Below, piece by piece: positions 8,412 to 14,837 of a stretch of 43,046 nt of DNA. Position 1 is the first letter of the stretch. The number at the start of each line of letters is the position of its first letter. This DNA is from Actinomycetota bacterium (GTDB lineage: Bacteria > Actinomycetota > Actinomycetes > Actinomycetales > Microbacteriaceae), in assembly GCA_020161315.1 (NCBI GenBank), contig JAIUOH010000001.1, forward strand, positions 101,620 to 144,665. Reading direction: 5' to 3'. A program made the translations under genes and the position numbers. The notes under the pieces were generated by a model. That model ran no database searches. It was not told where the DNA came from and saw only the letters and a list, made by a program, of their open reading frames with translations.

Positions 8412-9366
8412 GATTCTTACCCCAGGCCTCGCCACCACGGTGCAAGACCGCGGTCGCTTCGGCTACTACCGCTTCGGTATTCCGCAGGGCGGCGCCATGG
8501 ATCAGTACTCGGCAGCACTCGCGAATCGTCTCGTCGGCAATACCGCTGACGATGCCGTGCTCGAGTGCACCTACATGGGGCCGAGCATCAAGACCGACGC
8601 CGACACCGTGGTTGCGGTGACCGGTGCCCCGATTGACGTCAAGGTCAACGGCGAAGTGGTTGAGCAGTATTCGAGGATCACCCTCTCGGCAGGCGATGAG
8701 CTCTCGTTCGGTGTGCTGAAGGGCGGCAGCAAGTTCTTCATTGCTGTCGCTGGCGGCATCGACGTGCCCGAGGCGCTCGGTTCGCGCTCGACCTACCCGA
8801 TCGGCAAGATCGGTGGCTTCGAGGGCCGCGGCGTGCAGGCGGGCGACGTGCTGCCCGTGGGCGCCGGCGCCGGCAGTAATCTGCCGCAGCTCGATACGGT
8901 TCCAGAGGAGCTGCGCCCCGAGTTCAGTCGCGAGATGCGGGTGCGCGTGATGATGGGTCTCTACGATCACAAGCTGACCGAAGAGGGCATCAAGAACTTC
9001 ACCGAGGAGGAGTGGACGCTGACTCCCGTGGCAGACCGCATGGGCCTGCGCTTCGACGGGCCCGGTGCTCCGTGGAAGGATGAGGAGCAGCCCTTCGGTG
9101 CTGGCCAGGATCCCTCGAACATCACCGACGCTGGTTACGCGGTTGGCTCGATCCAGATTCCAGGTGGCAAGCAGCCGATCGTGCTGCACTGCGATGCGGT
9201 CTCGGGTGGTGGCTACGCGCAGGCGGGCACCGTTATCAGTGCAGACATGGATCTCTTCGGCCGCATGGCTCCTGGCACCAAGGTTCGCTTTGTGCCTGTC
9301 ACCATGGAAGAGGCGCTCGCGGCTCGTGCCGAGCGCCAGGCGCTTCTTGCCCGAGTCTGGTCGTAG
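8401..9366 (+). CDS. pxpC: PxpC, AHS2 biotin-dependent carboxyltransferase-like subunit
   Basis: About 321 residues of the AHS2/KipA family. It begins MSLEILTPGLATTVQDRGR, followed by the strongly conserved GIPQGGAMD, and ends with VSGGGYAQAGTVISADMDLFGRM. The start at ATG 8401 is preferred over the upstream in-frame ATG at 8368 because GGAGG (8390-8394) lies 6 nt before it and the family N-terminus begins there. It overlaps pxpB by 11 nt. With PxpB it forms the carboxyltransferase-like module found fused in urea carboxylase; here all parts (carrier, carboxylase, AHS1, AHS2) are separate genes. Confidence 0.9.
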   Translation: MSLEILTPGLATTVQDRGRFGYYRFGIPQGGAMDQYSAALANRLVGNTADDAVLECTYMGPSIKTDADTVVAVTGAPIDVKVNGEVVEQYSRITLSAGDELSFGVLKGGSKFFIAVAGGIDVPEALGSRSTYPIGKIGGFEGRGVQAGDVLPVGAGAGSNLPQLDTVPEELRPEFSREMRVRVMMGLYDHKLTEEGIKNFTEEEWTLTPVADRMGLRFDGPGAPWKDEEQPFGAGQDPSNITDAGYAVGSIQIPGGKQPIVLHCDAVSGGGYAQAGTVISADMDLFGRMAPGTKVRFVPVTMEEALAARAERQALLARVWS

Positions 9367-9426
9367 CCTGTAGGGCAAGCCTACCGACCGACCTCTAACC
9401 GCTCTCTCACTGAAAGGGAGGCTGAG

Positions 9427-9621
9427 ATGCCACTAGTCACCGTAAAGATGTTCGAACATCGCTTGCAAGACGACCCCGAGCTGGCGCAGCGCCTTGCTGT
9501 CGCGATCGATGAGGTCGTGGCAGAGCACTGCACTGGTGCAAACGGTGTGCGCCCAGACACCTGGGTCACCGTAGAGGGTGTGCCGCGCACGCAGTGGACA
9601 TTTAACGGAGAGCTGCGCTAG
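9427..9621 (+). CDS. Small tautomerase-superfamily protein (4-oxalocrotonate tautomerase-like)
   Basis: A 64-residue protein whose second codon is Pro, giving the catalytic N-terminal proline of the superfamily after Met removal (MPLVTVKMFEHRL). The length and the segment RPDTWVTVEGVPRTQW match small oligomeric tautomerases. A strong AAGGGAGG (9413-9421) precedes the ATG. It is 60 bp after pxpC and probably the last gene of the operon. It may isomerise an enol/keto or imino product of the ring-opening pathway; this is an inference. Confidence 0.82.
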   Translation: MPLVTVKMFEHRLQDDPELAQRLAVAIDEVVAEHCTGANGVRPDTWVTVEGVPRTQWTFNGELR

Positions 9622-9626
9622 GGCGT

Positions 9627-9712
9627 GTCTTGTAAATGGTGGCGCTGGCGACGACGACAACGAAGCGAGCGCTGACTTCGGGCGCACCGCAGCGCGACAC
9701 CATATACAAGGC
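9627..9712. repeat. Imperfect inverted repeat, MITE-like
   Basis: The outer arms read GTCTTGTAAATGGTG at the left and, as reverse complement of the right end, GCCTTGTATATGGTG; the intervening ~50 bp are GC-rich and non-coding. The inner parts also resemble each other (GCGCTG). The core TGTATATGG recurs in the larger palindrome at 10704-10782. This could be a decayed miniature element or a processed hairpin. Confidence 0.4.
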
Positions 9713-9743
9713 ATGACCTAACCGCAGCAAACCAATCATCGCT

Positions 9744-9782
9744 TGAAGGCGGTCGCAACCTTATTGATTGCGACCGCCTTCA
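9744..9782. terminator. Strong hairpin after the pxp operon
   Basis: A perfect 14-bp stem GAAGGCGGTCGCAA/TTGCGACCGCCTTC plus a T-A closing pair, with a 9-nt AT-rich loop. It sits between the tautomerase gene and the next small gene. No T-run follows. Confidence 0.6.
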
Positions 9783-9845
9783 GTGCAACCACCGAGGTGT
9801 GGTGTGCGGTCGCAAATCGCTGAGTTGCCAGATTCAAAGGAGAAA

Positions 9846-10133
9846 ATGTTGGTACTACTGATCGATGTACTCGGATACATCGGCATGGCGCTGCTGCTGC
9901 TTTCGTTTGCGCTGCTGACGCTAAAGAAATTGCGCGCTGATGACTGGCGCTACCCGCTCATGAACCTCGTGGGGGCTGCATTCGTGGCGGTCAACGTGGG
10001 CTATTACGGGTCTGTTCCGGCCGCCATTCTCAACACAGCCTGGTTCGTGATTGGCGTTGTCGGCTTTGTGAACGCGCGCAGGCGATCGAGCGCTGATCGT
10101 GCGGGTGTTGAGGGCTCGGTCTCTGAGGGCTAG
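9846..10133 (+). CDS. Small integral membrane protein, CBU_0592-like family
   Basis: 95 residues with three hydrophobic segments (about residues 1-22, 35-55 and 58-75) and a charged tail. The opening LIDVLGYIGMALLLLSFALLTL, with LKKLRADDWRYPLMNLVGA, matches small proteins named CBU_0592-like from memory; this was not checked by search. ATG 9846 is chosen because AAAGGAGAA (9837-9845) lies directly before it, although the frame is open further upstream. It is a monocistronic unit with no informative neighbours. The function is unknown. Confidence 0.75.
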   Translation: MLVLLIDVLGYIGMALLLLSFALLTLKKLRADDWRYPLMNLVGAAFVAVNVGYYGSVPAAILNTAWFVIGVVGFVNARRRSSADRAGVEGSVSEG

Positions 10134-10248
10134 TTTCGGCTCTGTCTGTCTGTCCGTCGGCCGGTGCTCGGCTCCCCTGGTGCGGAGGTGCTTGGTTCTT
10201 CTGCCGGGGTGCCTTCGGTCTTTTGCCGATGACGGTTACGCTGAGTGC

Positions 10249-10608
10249 ATGGGCAAGCGAAAGACAGAAGAGCAAAAAGCAGAAGAAGAGAAGCGTTACG
10301 TGCTCGCCAGGGCAGCGGTAACAGATGGAGACTTCGAACCGTTTTTCTCCGACCCGAACCAGGCGATTCGTAACGTCGCGGCGGCAAACCCTAACGCCAG
10401 CGATGCGGTGCTCGCGCGGTTCGCGAGTGATAGTTTCTGGAGCACAAAGATCAGCGTTGCCGACCACGCCAACTCGTCTCGGGCAACCGTGCTCAGCCTG
10501 CTCGTTGCCGACCCGCGAAAGCGAGGGGTGGTGCACCACGCGGCAAGGCGCAGACTCGAGCGGGAGGGTGTGGCCTTCGGCGCCGACGGCATGCCGCTCG
10601 GCGACTGA
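10249..10608 (+). CDS. Hypothetical cytosolic protein with short helical (LRV/HEAT-like) repeats
   Basis: 119 residues. The N-terminal ~25 residues are highly charged (KRKTEEQKAEEEKR), probably a helix or coiled coil. The rest shows repeated helical units such as NPNASDAVLARFASD and NSSRATVLSLLVADP, reminiscent of leucine-rich variant or HEAT-like repeats. There is no signal peptide. The start at ATG 10249 is the first convincing one; upstream codons in frame read through GC-rich non-coding-like sequence. The function is not recognised. Confidence 0.6.
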   Translation: MGKRKTEEQKAEEEKRYVLARAAVTDGDFEPFFSDPNQAIRNVAAANPNASDAVLARFASDSFWSTKISVADHANSSRATVLSLLVADPRKRGVVHHAARRRLEREGVAFGADGMPLGD

Positions 10609-10703
10609 CTGGCCAGCTGACCTGCCGGCGGGATGGGGCGTGTTGTGTCGTGTTGCGAGCGCCGGCAGATCTGATTCGTGGCCGCGCACGTGTCCCTCGC
10701 CAT

Positions 10704-10782
10704 CGAATGTATATGGCGCTAGCGAATGTGCCCCTTACTAACCGTATTTAAGGGACACATTCGCTAGCACCATATACATTCG
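10704..10782. repeat. Long near-perfect palindrome (34-bp arms)
   Basis: Left arm 10704-10737 and right arm 10749-10782 match at 32 of 34 positions, around an 11-nt centre. Each arm contains two copies of CGAATGT and the self-palindrome CGCTAGCG. The two mismatches are both C opposite A on the plus strand, which become G-U wobbles in a minus-strand transcript, so that RNA would fold without a break. It lies in a non-coding gap. Confidence 0.8.
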
Positions 10783-10902
10783 CGGGTGATGGGTGCACTC
10801 TCGGGCTCGCTTCGGTAGTGACCGAATTGCCAGCTGCGATGAACGCGATGCGTTCATCCTCAGCCGCTGACGCTTTTGCAGGGTTCGATTCCTGTCGGCC
10901 AC

Positions 10903-10946
10903 AAATGAGTGTGACCCCCGCCTTGCGGCGAGGGTCACACTCATTT
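10903..10946. terminator. Terminator-like hairpin within relic module 1
   Basis: A perfect 15-bp stem (AAATGAGTGTGACCC with GGGTCACACTCATTT), with a nested CCGC-CTT-GCGG hairpin in the loop. The A-tract and T-tract at the base make it a plausible terminator on both strands. Confidence 0.6.
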
Positions 10947-11273
10947 GGAGGGGCCACGCACCAAGCCGCTTGGGGCAAAGCATTGCTTTGCGCGGCGTAT
11001 GCGAACGAAATTCTGTGGAAACGTGGAATGTTTCCGTTTTGTTCGCGGGTGCTACTGCGCCCGGGCCGGCTCGGTCGCAGGCGCGGAGGCCTCGAAGTGA
11101 GCGGTGAAACCGCGAGCAGAGGGGCCGACGGGAATCGACGCAGATGCTGAGCTGCGCTCGGCATCTGCAGCACTCGCCTCACCTTTGGTTCGGCTCGTGC
11201 CGCGGGCAGTTCGAACGCGATGCGTTCTCTCGCTACCCGCGCCCTTTACGGGGTTCGATTCCTGTCGGCCCGC

Positions 11274-11318
11274 GAACGAAGAAGCGACCTACCTTACAGG
11301 CAGGTCGCTTCTTCGTTC
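11274..11318 (-). terminator. Hairpin directly downstream of tRNA-Gly
   Basis: A perfect 17-bp stem, GAACGAAGAAGCGACCT (11274-11290) with its complement at 11302-11318, starts 2 bp after the encoded CCA of the minus-strand tRNA. It likely ends tRNA transcription and guides 3' processing. Confidence 0.7.
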
Positions 11319-11319
11319 A

Positions 11320-11393
11320 TGGAGGGGCCGACGGGAATCGAACCCGCGTTCTTAGCTTGGGAAGCTAATGTCTTACCATTAGACGACGGCCCC
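11320..11393 (-). tRNA. tRNA-Gly (anticodon CCC)
   Basis: Minus-strand cloverleaf of 71 nt plus encoded CCA (11320-11322). The acceptor stem GGGGCCG pairs with CGGCCCC. The anticodon stem TTAGC/GCTAA encloses the loop TTCCCAA, giving anticodon CCC, and the T-arm reads GCGGG-TTCGATT-CCCGT. A TAGGGT (minus strand, 11420-11425), about 27 bp upstream, is a possible -10 box. Repeated copies of its 3' end lie just downstream. Confidence 0.95.
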
Positions 11394-11461
11394 GAGTGGG
11401 GCTGAGCCTCAACTGTTTAACCCTAGCAGAGGCGGCAGCCCCGATCCTCTCGTGGAGCAGT

Positions 11462-12748
11462 CTACTCTGCCGGTGCCGCGGGCTGGCACACGGCCCGCTC
11501 TGCAAGCGCTGTGCCCTGATCCTCGGCGGTCCACTCAACGCCCGCACCCGAGATCGCCGCAAGCTGCATCGCCAGCGCCTTCGCAAACCCTGCGCCGGCA
11601 CTTGAGTTGTTGAGCGTGACCACCACCGAGAACTTGCCCGCGGGGTCGTGGTAGGCGGCGGTGATCGTGCCGGTCATAGATCCGCTCATGCCGTAGAGGG
11701 GGCCCTGCTTTTCGAGACCGAAGGTCCAGCCGTCAACGGGCGGCGCGGGCACCTCTTCGCCCTCGGCTGGAGGAGCGGGCGGCGGAGCCGACAGCGAGGT
11801 CACTCGCTCGGCCGAGCCCTTGCCGAAGCCGCCCGAGAGGTAGTGCTCGTAGAAGTTCTTGAGGTCGGTCACGGTGGTGACTGTTGCGCCGGCACCGCCG
11901 AGCATCGAGGGCGATACCTTTGGCGTCGCGACCGGTTCGACGGCCACGGTCTCGCCCTCGGCTGCGCCAGGAACGGAGCACACAGGTGCGCCACCCGACG
12001 AGGGGTAAGTGAGGCCGGTGAACCCACCGCCCGGAAGCTCGGTCTGGGACGCGGGATCGCTTGGATAACTGCTGTTGCCCATATCTGCGGGCGCGAATAC
12101 GCGGTCAGTGAGCAGCTGCGGCAACGAGGTTTCGGTGACTTGGCGCAGCGCGCGCGCGAGCAGCAGGCTGCCGGTGTCGGTGATCTGCTGTGCCGCTCCC
12201 GGCTCGTTCACCGGCGAGTGCGCGAGCGACTGCGCGAGCAACTCGCGATCAGACCACGGCCGGATCGGGTTGTTCGCAAACAGGTCGACCAGAGTGGCCG
12301 ACTTGAAGTCAGCCAGGCCCGAGGTCGCGTCGCAGAGCTGCCCGTAGGTGATGCCCTCAATGCCGACCTGGCGAGGCAGATCTTTCGAGACCTCGCGATC
12401 AAGCTTCAGCTTGCCCTCGTCGACGAGGCTTAGCAGCAGTGCGCACATGACGGGCTGCGAAGCCTGTGCCGCGCGAATGGGTGAGTTCGCGCTCACGCCT
12501 TCGCCGTATGCGTGCACGTAGTCGCCCGAGGCACTCCAAACGCCGACGATCGCCGAGTTCGAGCCGCTCAGCTGCATCGCGTTCTCGATGGCGCCGTCAA
12601 TGCTGCCAGCGACGCCCGCGTCGATTGAGTTGACCTCGCCCGGCCCGGTGGCACTACCGCCGCCCGTGCATCCGGTCAGTGTGAGTGCGGCTGCGGCGAG
12701 CAGCGAGATGGCGGCGACGCCTGCGCGTCGTGTGCGTGAAGCAGCCAC
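11462..12748 (-). CDS. Serine-hydrolase (beta-lactamase/PBP4-like) lipoprotein, catalytic motifs lost
   Basis: 428 residues, starting at GTG 12748. A lipoprotein signal is clear: Arg-rich N-terminus, Ala/Leu core, lipobox LTGC with Cys27. The rest follows the class C beta-lactamase/D-alanyl carboxypeptidase layout: a segment ending LLLSLVDEGKLKLD near 105-118, TSGLADF near 155, and a C-terminal GKFSVVVTLNNSS strand. The catalytic SxxK position reads S97-Q-P-V100, the YxN region reads ITDTGS, and the HxG/KTG region reads GMSGSMTG. Activity is therefore doubtful; it may be a binding or sensing pseudo-enzyme at the outer membrane surface. It is transcribed convergently with nothing close and is likely monocistronic. 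Confidence 0.8.
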   Translation of the reverse strand: MAASRTRRAGVAAISLLAAAALTLTGCTGGGSATGPGEVNSIDAGVAGSIDGAIENAMQLSGSNSAIVGVWSASGDYVHAYGEGVSANSPIRAAQASQPVMCALLLSLVDEGKLKLDREVSKDLPRQVGIEGITYGQLCDATSGLADFKSATLVDLFANNPIRPWSDRELLAQSLAHSPVNEPGAAQQITDTGSLLLARALRQVTETSLPQLLTDRVFAPADMGNSSYPSDPASQTELPGGGFTGLTYPSSGGAPVCSVPGAAEGETVAVEPVATPKVSPSMLGGAGATVTTVTDLKNFYEHYLSGGFGKGSAERVTSLSAPPPAPPAEGEEVPAPPVDGWTFGLEKQGPLYGMSGSMTGTITAAYHDPAGKFSVVVTLNNSSAGAGFAKALAMQLAAISGAGVEWTAEDQGTALAERAVCQPAAPAE

Positions 12749-12916
12749 GGGGCCTCAATCTCTTGTGTGGGCATAAAACATTGCGAGTCTACCGCGGTGT
12801 GCTGAGAGCGAGTCGTGTCCGGTTTCGCGGTTCCCTAAGCAATTCGCATGGCGAGGATCAGCGCACTTCATCAGATGAATGAGGTATATTGGGGCGATTC
12901 TTACTACGATGGAGCG

Positions 12917-14002
12917 GTGAGTAACTTTGACGCGAGCGTGATCGCTGCCGTAACCGGACACATGAATGGCGACCACCCTGAAGACAACCTGCTGATCGTG
13001 CGCGCTTTCGGGCACCCAGGCGCGACCGGCAGCACCATGATCGGCCTCGACAACACGGCAGGTCTTTGGAGCGTCGAAGACTCGAGCGGCAAGCACGAAG
13101 TGCGCGTTGAGTGGCCGAGCGGCGCAATCAGCGAGCGCCCCGAGATTCGCCGCGAGGTAGTTGCCCTCTATAAGGCCGCTTGCGAGAAGCTTGGCGTACC
13201 CGCCCGCGAAGAGCACGCCCCCAGTGGCGGCGAGGCTCACGCGCACGGCGCCCAAGACGGCGCAAGCCCGCACGCAGCACACGGTGGCCACGGCGCGAGC
13301 CCGCACGGCCACGGTGCGCACGGCGGTGCAAGCCCCCACGGCAACCCGCACGCCAAGCCAGAAGACGACGGCTCGTTCTCGTACCAGATTCGCACCGCAA
13401 CCTGGGGTGACCACTCTGACAGCGAGGGCTCGAGCGTGATGGAAGACATCATGCGCATGCGCGCCACTCGCGAGCAGTACGTCGACCTGGTCGTGCAGCA
13501 CTTCTTCATGTACGAAGCACTCGAAGAGGCAGCGGAGGCACTCGCCGCAGACGAGCGCTTCGCGAAGCTGCACCCGGCCGCGCTCGTGCGCGACGAGACG
13601 CTCGTGGAAGACCTCGAGTTTCTCGTTGGCGAGAACTGGCGCGAAGAGATCAAGCCCGTGCCAGCAACCGTCGCATACGCAGACCGCATTCGCGAGATCG
13701 CTGCAGAGGGCTGGCTGCCCGGCCTCATCGCGCACCACTACACCCGCTACCTCGGCGACCTGTCAGGTGGCCAGATGATCGCAAAGCGCGTGAAGAAGCA
13801 GTTTGGCTTCGAACGCGCTGGCGTCGCGTTCTACGACTTCACCGAACTCGGCGACCTTGCCGAATTCAAGCAGAACTACCGCGGCGTGCTTGACGAGCTT
13901 GGCGAGACTCTTGACGAGGCCGAGCGTGAGCGCATGGTTGACGAGGTGCGCGCGGCGTACCGCTTCAACTCAGAGGTCTTCGTCGACATGAAGCGCGGCT
14001 AA
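12917..14002 (+). CDS. DUF2470 - His-rich linker - heme oxygenase fusion
   Basis: About 361 residues from GTG 12917 (an in-frame ATG at 12848 would add 23). Residues ~5-95 are a DUF2470 heme-related domain (VTGHMNGDHPEDNLLIVRAFG). Residues ~100-147 form a His-rich linker built of three 11-residue repeats. Residues ~155-361 are a biliverdin-forming heme oxygenase, with GDH as the likely proximal His, VVQHFFMYEALEEA, and the distal helix YLGDLSGGQ. It should open heme to biliverdin, CO and iron for iron supply. GTG 12917 is preferred because DUF2470 begins there, GGAG precedes it (though only 2 nt away) and a TATATT box lies upstream at 12886-12891. No DtxR box was recognised. Confidence 0.88.
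   Translation: MSNFDASVIAAVTGHMNGDHPEDNLLIVRAFGHPGATGSTMIGLDNTAGLWSVEDSSGKHEVRVEWPSGAISERPEIRREVVALYKAACEKLGVPAREEHAPSGGEAHAHGAQDGASPHAAHGGHGASPHGHGAHGGASPHGNPHAKPEDDGSFSYQIRTATWGDHSDSEGSSVMEDIMRMRATREQYVDLVVQHFFMYEALEEAAEALAADERFAKLHPAALVRDETLVEDLEFLVGENWREEIKPVPATVAYADRIREIAAEGWLPGLIAHHYTRYLGDLSGGQMIAKRVKKQFGFERAGVAFYDFTELGDLAEFKQNYRGVLDELGETLDEAERERMVDEVRAAYRFNSEVFVDMKRG
13259..13357 (+). repeat. Three 33-bp in-frame tandem repeats coding His-rich linker
   Basis: The units encode GASPHAAHGGH, GASPHGHGAHG and GASPHGNPHAK. The region from ~13214 to 13357 carries 11 histidines in 48 codons. The repeats lie exactly between the DUF2470 and heme oxygenase domains. Confidence 0.85.
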
Positions 14003-14054
14003 CATTAACATTCGCGTTGTCACGGTAGAGGAGCTCGGGCCCGTTCTCGAAGTA

Positions 14055-14765
14055 TTGAACGGGCTCCAATGGCCTGTTGCGTTTGACGCGGCACCGGCAA
14101 TCTTCGAGCGGCTCGGCTGGCAACTGCAGAGCGACGAGGGCGGCTTGACCGCCCTGCCTGTTTCGGTGCCAACTGTTTGGATCGGCGAGCTTGACGGGGA
14201 GCTCTCGCGCGTAGAGTTTTCTGTCTCAGACACCCTGCGTGGCACGCGCGATGAGAATCGCCCTGCCTTGCAGGCCGCCTTTGTCGAGGCCGCCCAAGTT
14301 GTGACGCGGTGCATGCAGAGTGGCCCGGACGGGGCTCCGCTTGATGACGAAGGTGTGGTCTGGGATCTGTGGGGCGGGCAGCAACTGCAGCTCATTCTGG
14401 GCGAGGATGCGATTAACCTCGATTATTGGTCGGAAGGCCTGAAAGAAATCGTGCGACTCGAATACGAGAGCGAGATGGGCACGCCCGGGGCCTCTGAAGA
14501 GCCGAATTTCGAGGATCACTACTTCTCTCGCGAGCACTTTTTCTCGCTGGGTAAAGAGACCACCTCTGGTAGCTACTTCTTGTCGTTTCCCGTCTCGAAC
14601 GGTGCTGTCGACTACGAGGAGTATTTCTCGCTTTCGGATGACGAGTATCGGCGATTCATGGCAGATCCGTCTTCGGCGCTGCCGCTGCTAGAGCAATGCC
14701 GAAGGCATCAGCAGGATCGCCGCCTCATGCTGCTGCCCGGGAGCAATCGCGGCACCCCAACGTAG
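14055..14765 (+). CDS. Hypothetical acidic protein, start uncertain
   Basis: About 236 residues from TTG 14055, but the frame is open back to the stop of the previous gene. The upstream codons (reading IRVVTVEELGPVLEVLNGLQWPVAF) look like genuine protein and follow the pattern of small actinobacterial DUF proteins (DUF6301-like, from memory, unverified). No ATG/GTG/TTG is available upstream. ATT 14004 or 14010 would be the only alternative, and AGAGGAG (14027-14033) has no start at a proper distance. The protein is acidic and has no signal peptide or membrane segment. The function is unknown; an immunity- or SMI-like role is possible but unsupported. Confidence 0.6.
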   Translation: MNGLQWPVAFDAAPAIFERLGWQLQSDEGGLTALPVSVPTVWIGELDGELSRVEFSVSDTLRGTRDENRPALQAAFVEAAQVVTRCMQSGPDGAPLDDEGVVWDLWGGQQLQLILGEDAINLDYWSEGLKEIVRLEYESEMGTPGASEEPNFEDHYFSREHFFSLGKETTSGSYFLSFPVSNGAVDYEEYFSLSDDEYRRFMADPSSALPLLEQCRRHQQDRRLMLLPGSNRGTPT

Positions 14766-14837
14766 GGCAACCGGCTGAGTGGGCGGGTGATCCTCGCCTG
14801 AAACAAAGCTGACCCGCGGCTTACTAAGCTTGAGCGC

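Larger units (their letters stand above)
10783..11319. other. Non-coding hairpin-rich region with tRNA-Gly 3'-end relics
   Basis: No credible gene is seen here. The stretch holds partial copies of the 3' end of the tRNA-Gly gene that follows it. GGGTTCGATTCCTGTCGGCC occurs in plus orientation at 10881-10900 and 11251-11270. In minus orientation a 20-nt copy lies at 11119-11138 and a short GGAGGGGCC at 10947-10955. Each plus-oriented relic is preceded by the hairpin AACGC-GAT-GCGTT (10843-10855, 11214-11226) and followed by a strong terminator-like stem. Other hairpins lie at 10975-10991, 11018-11036 and 11140-11168. The relics cannot fold a proper T-stem, so they are not tRNA genes. Confidence 0.6.

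Noticed and set aside
10881-11270. Possible additional tRNA genes (TTCGATT T-loops)
   Set aside because: The copies lack matching T-stems, acceptor 5' strands and anticodon arms; they are 3'-end relics.
13259-13357. CRISPR-like short repeats
   Set aside because: The three 33-bp units are contiguous, in frame and encode a His-rich linker; there are no spacers.
12755-13738. Long minus-strand frame opposite the heme oxygenase fusion
   Set aside because: Its valine/alanine/cysteine-rich sequence is the complement of conserved DUF2470 and heme oxygenase codons.
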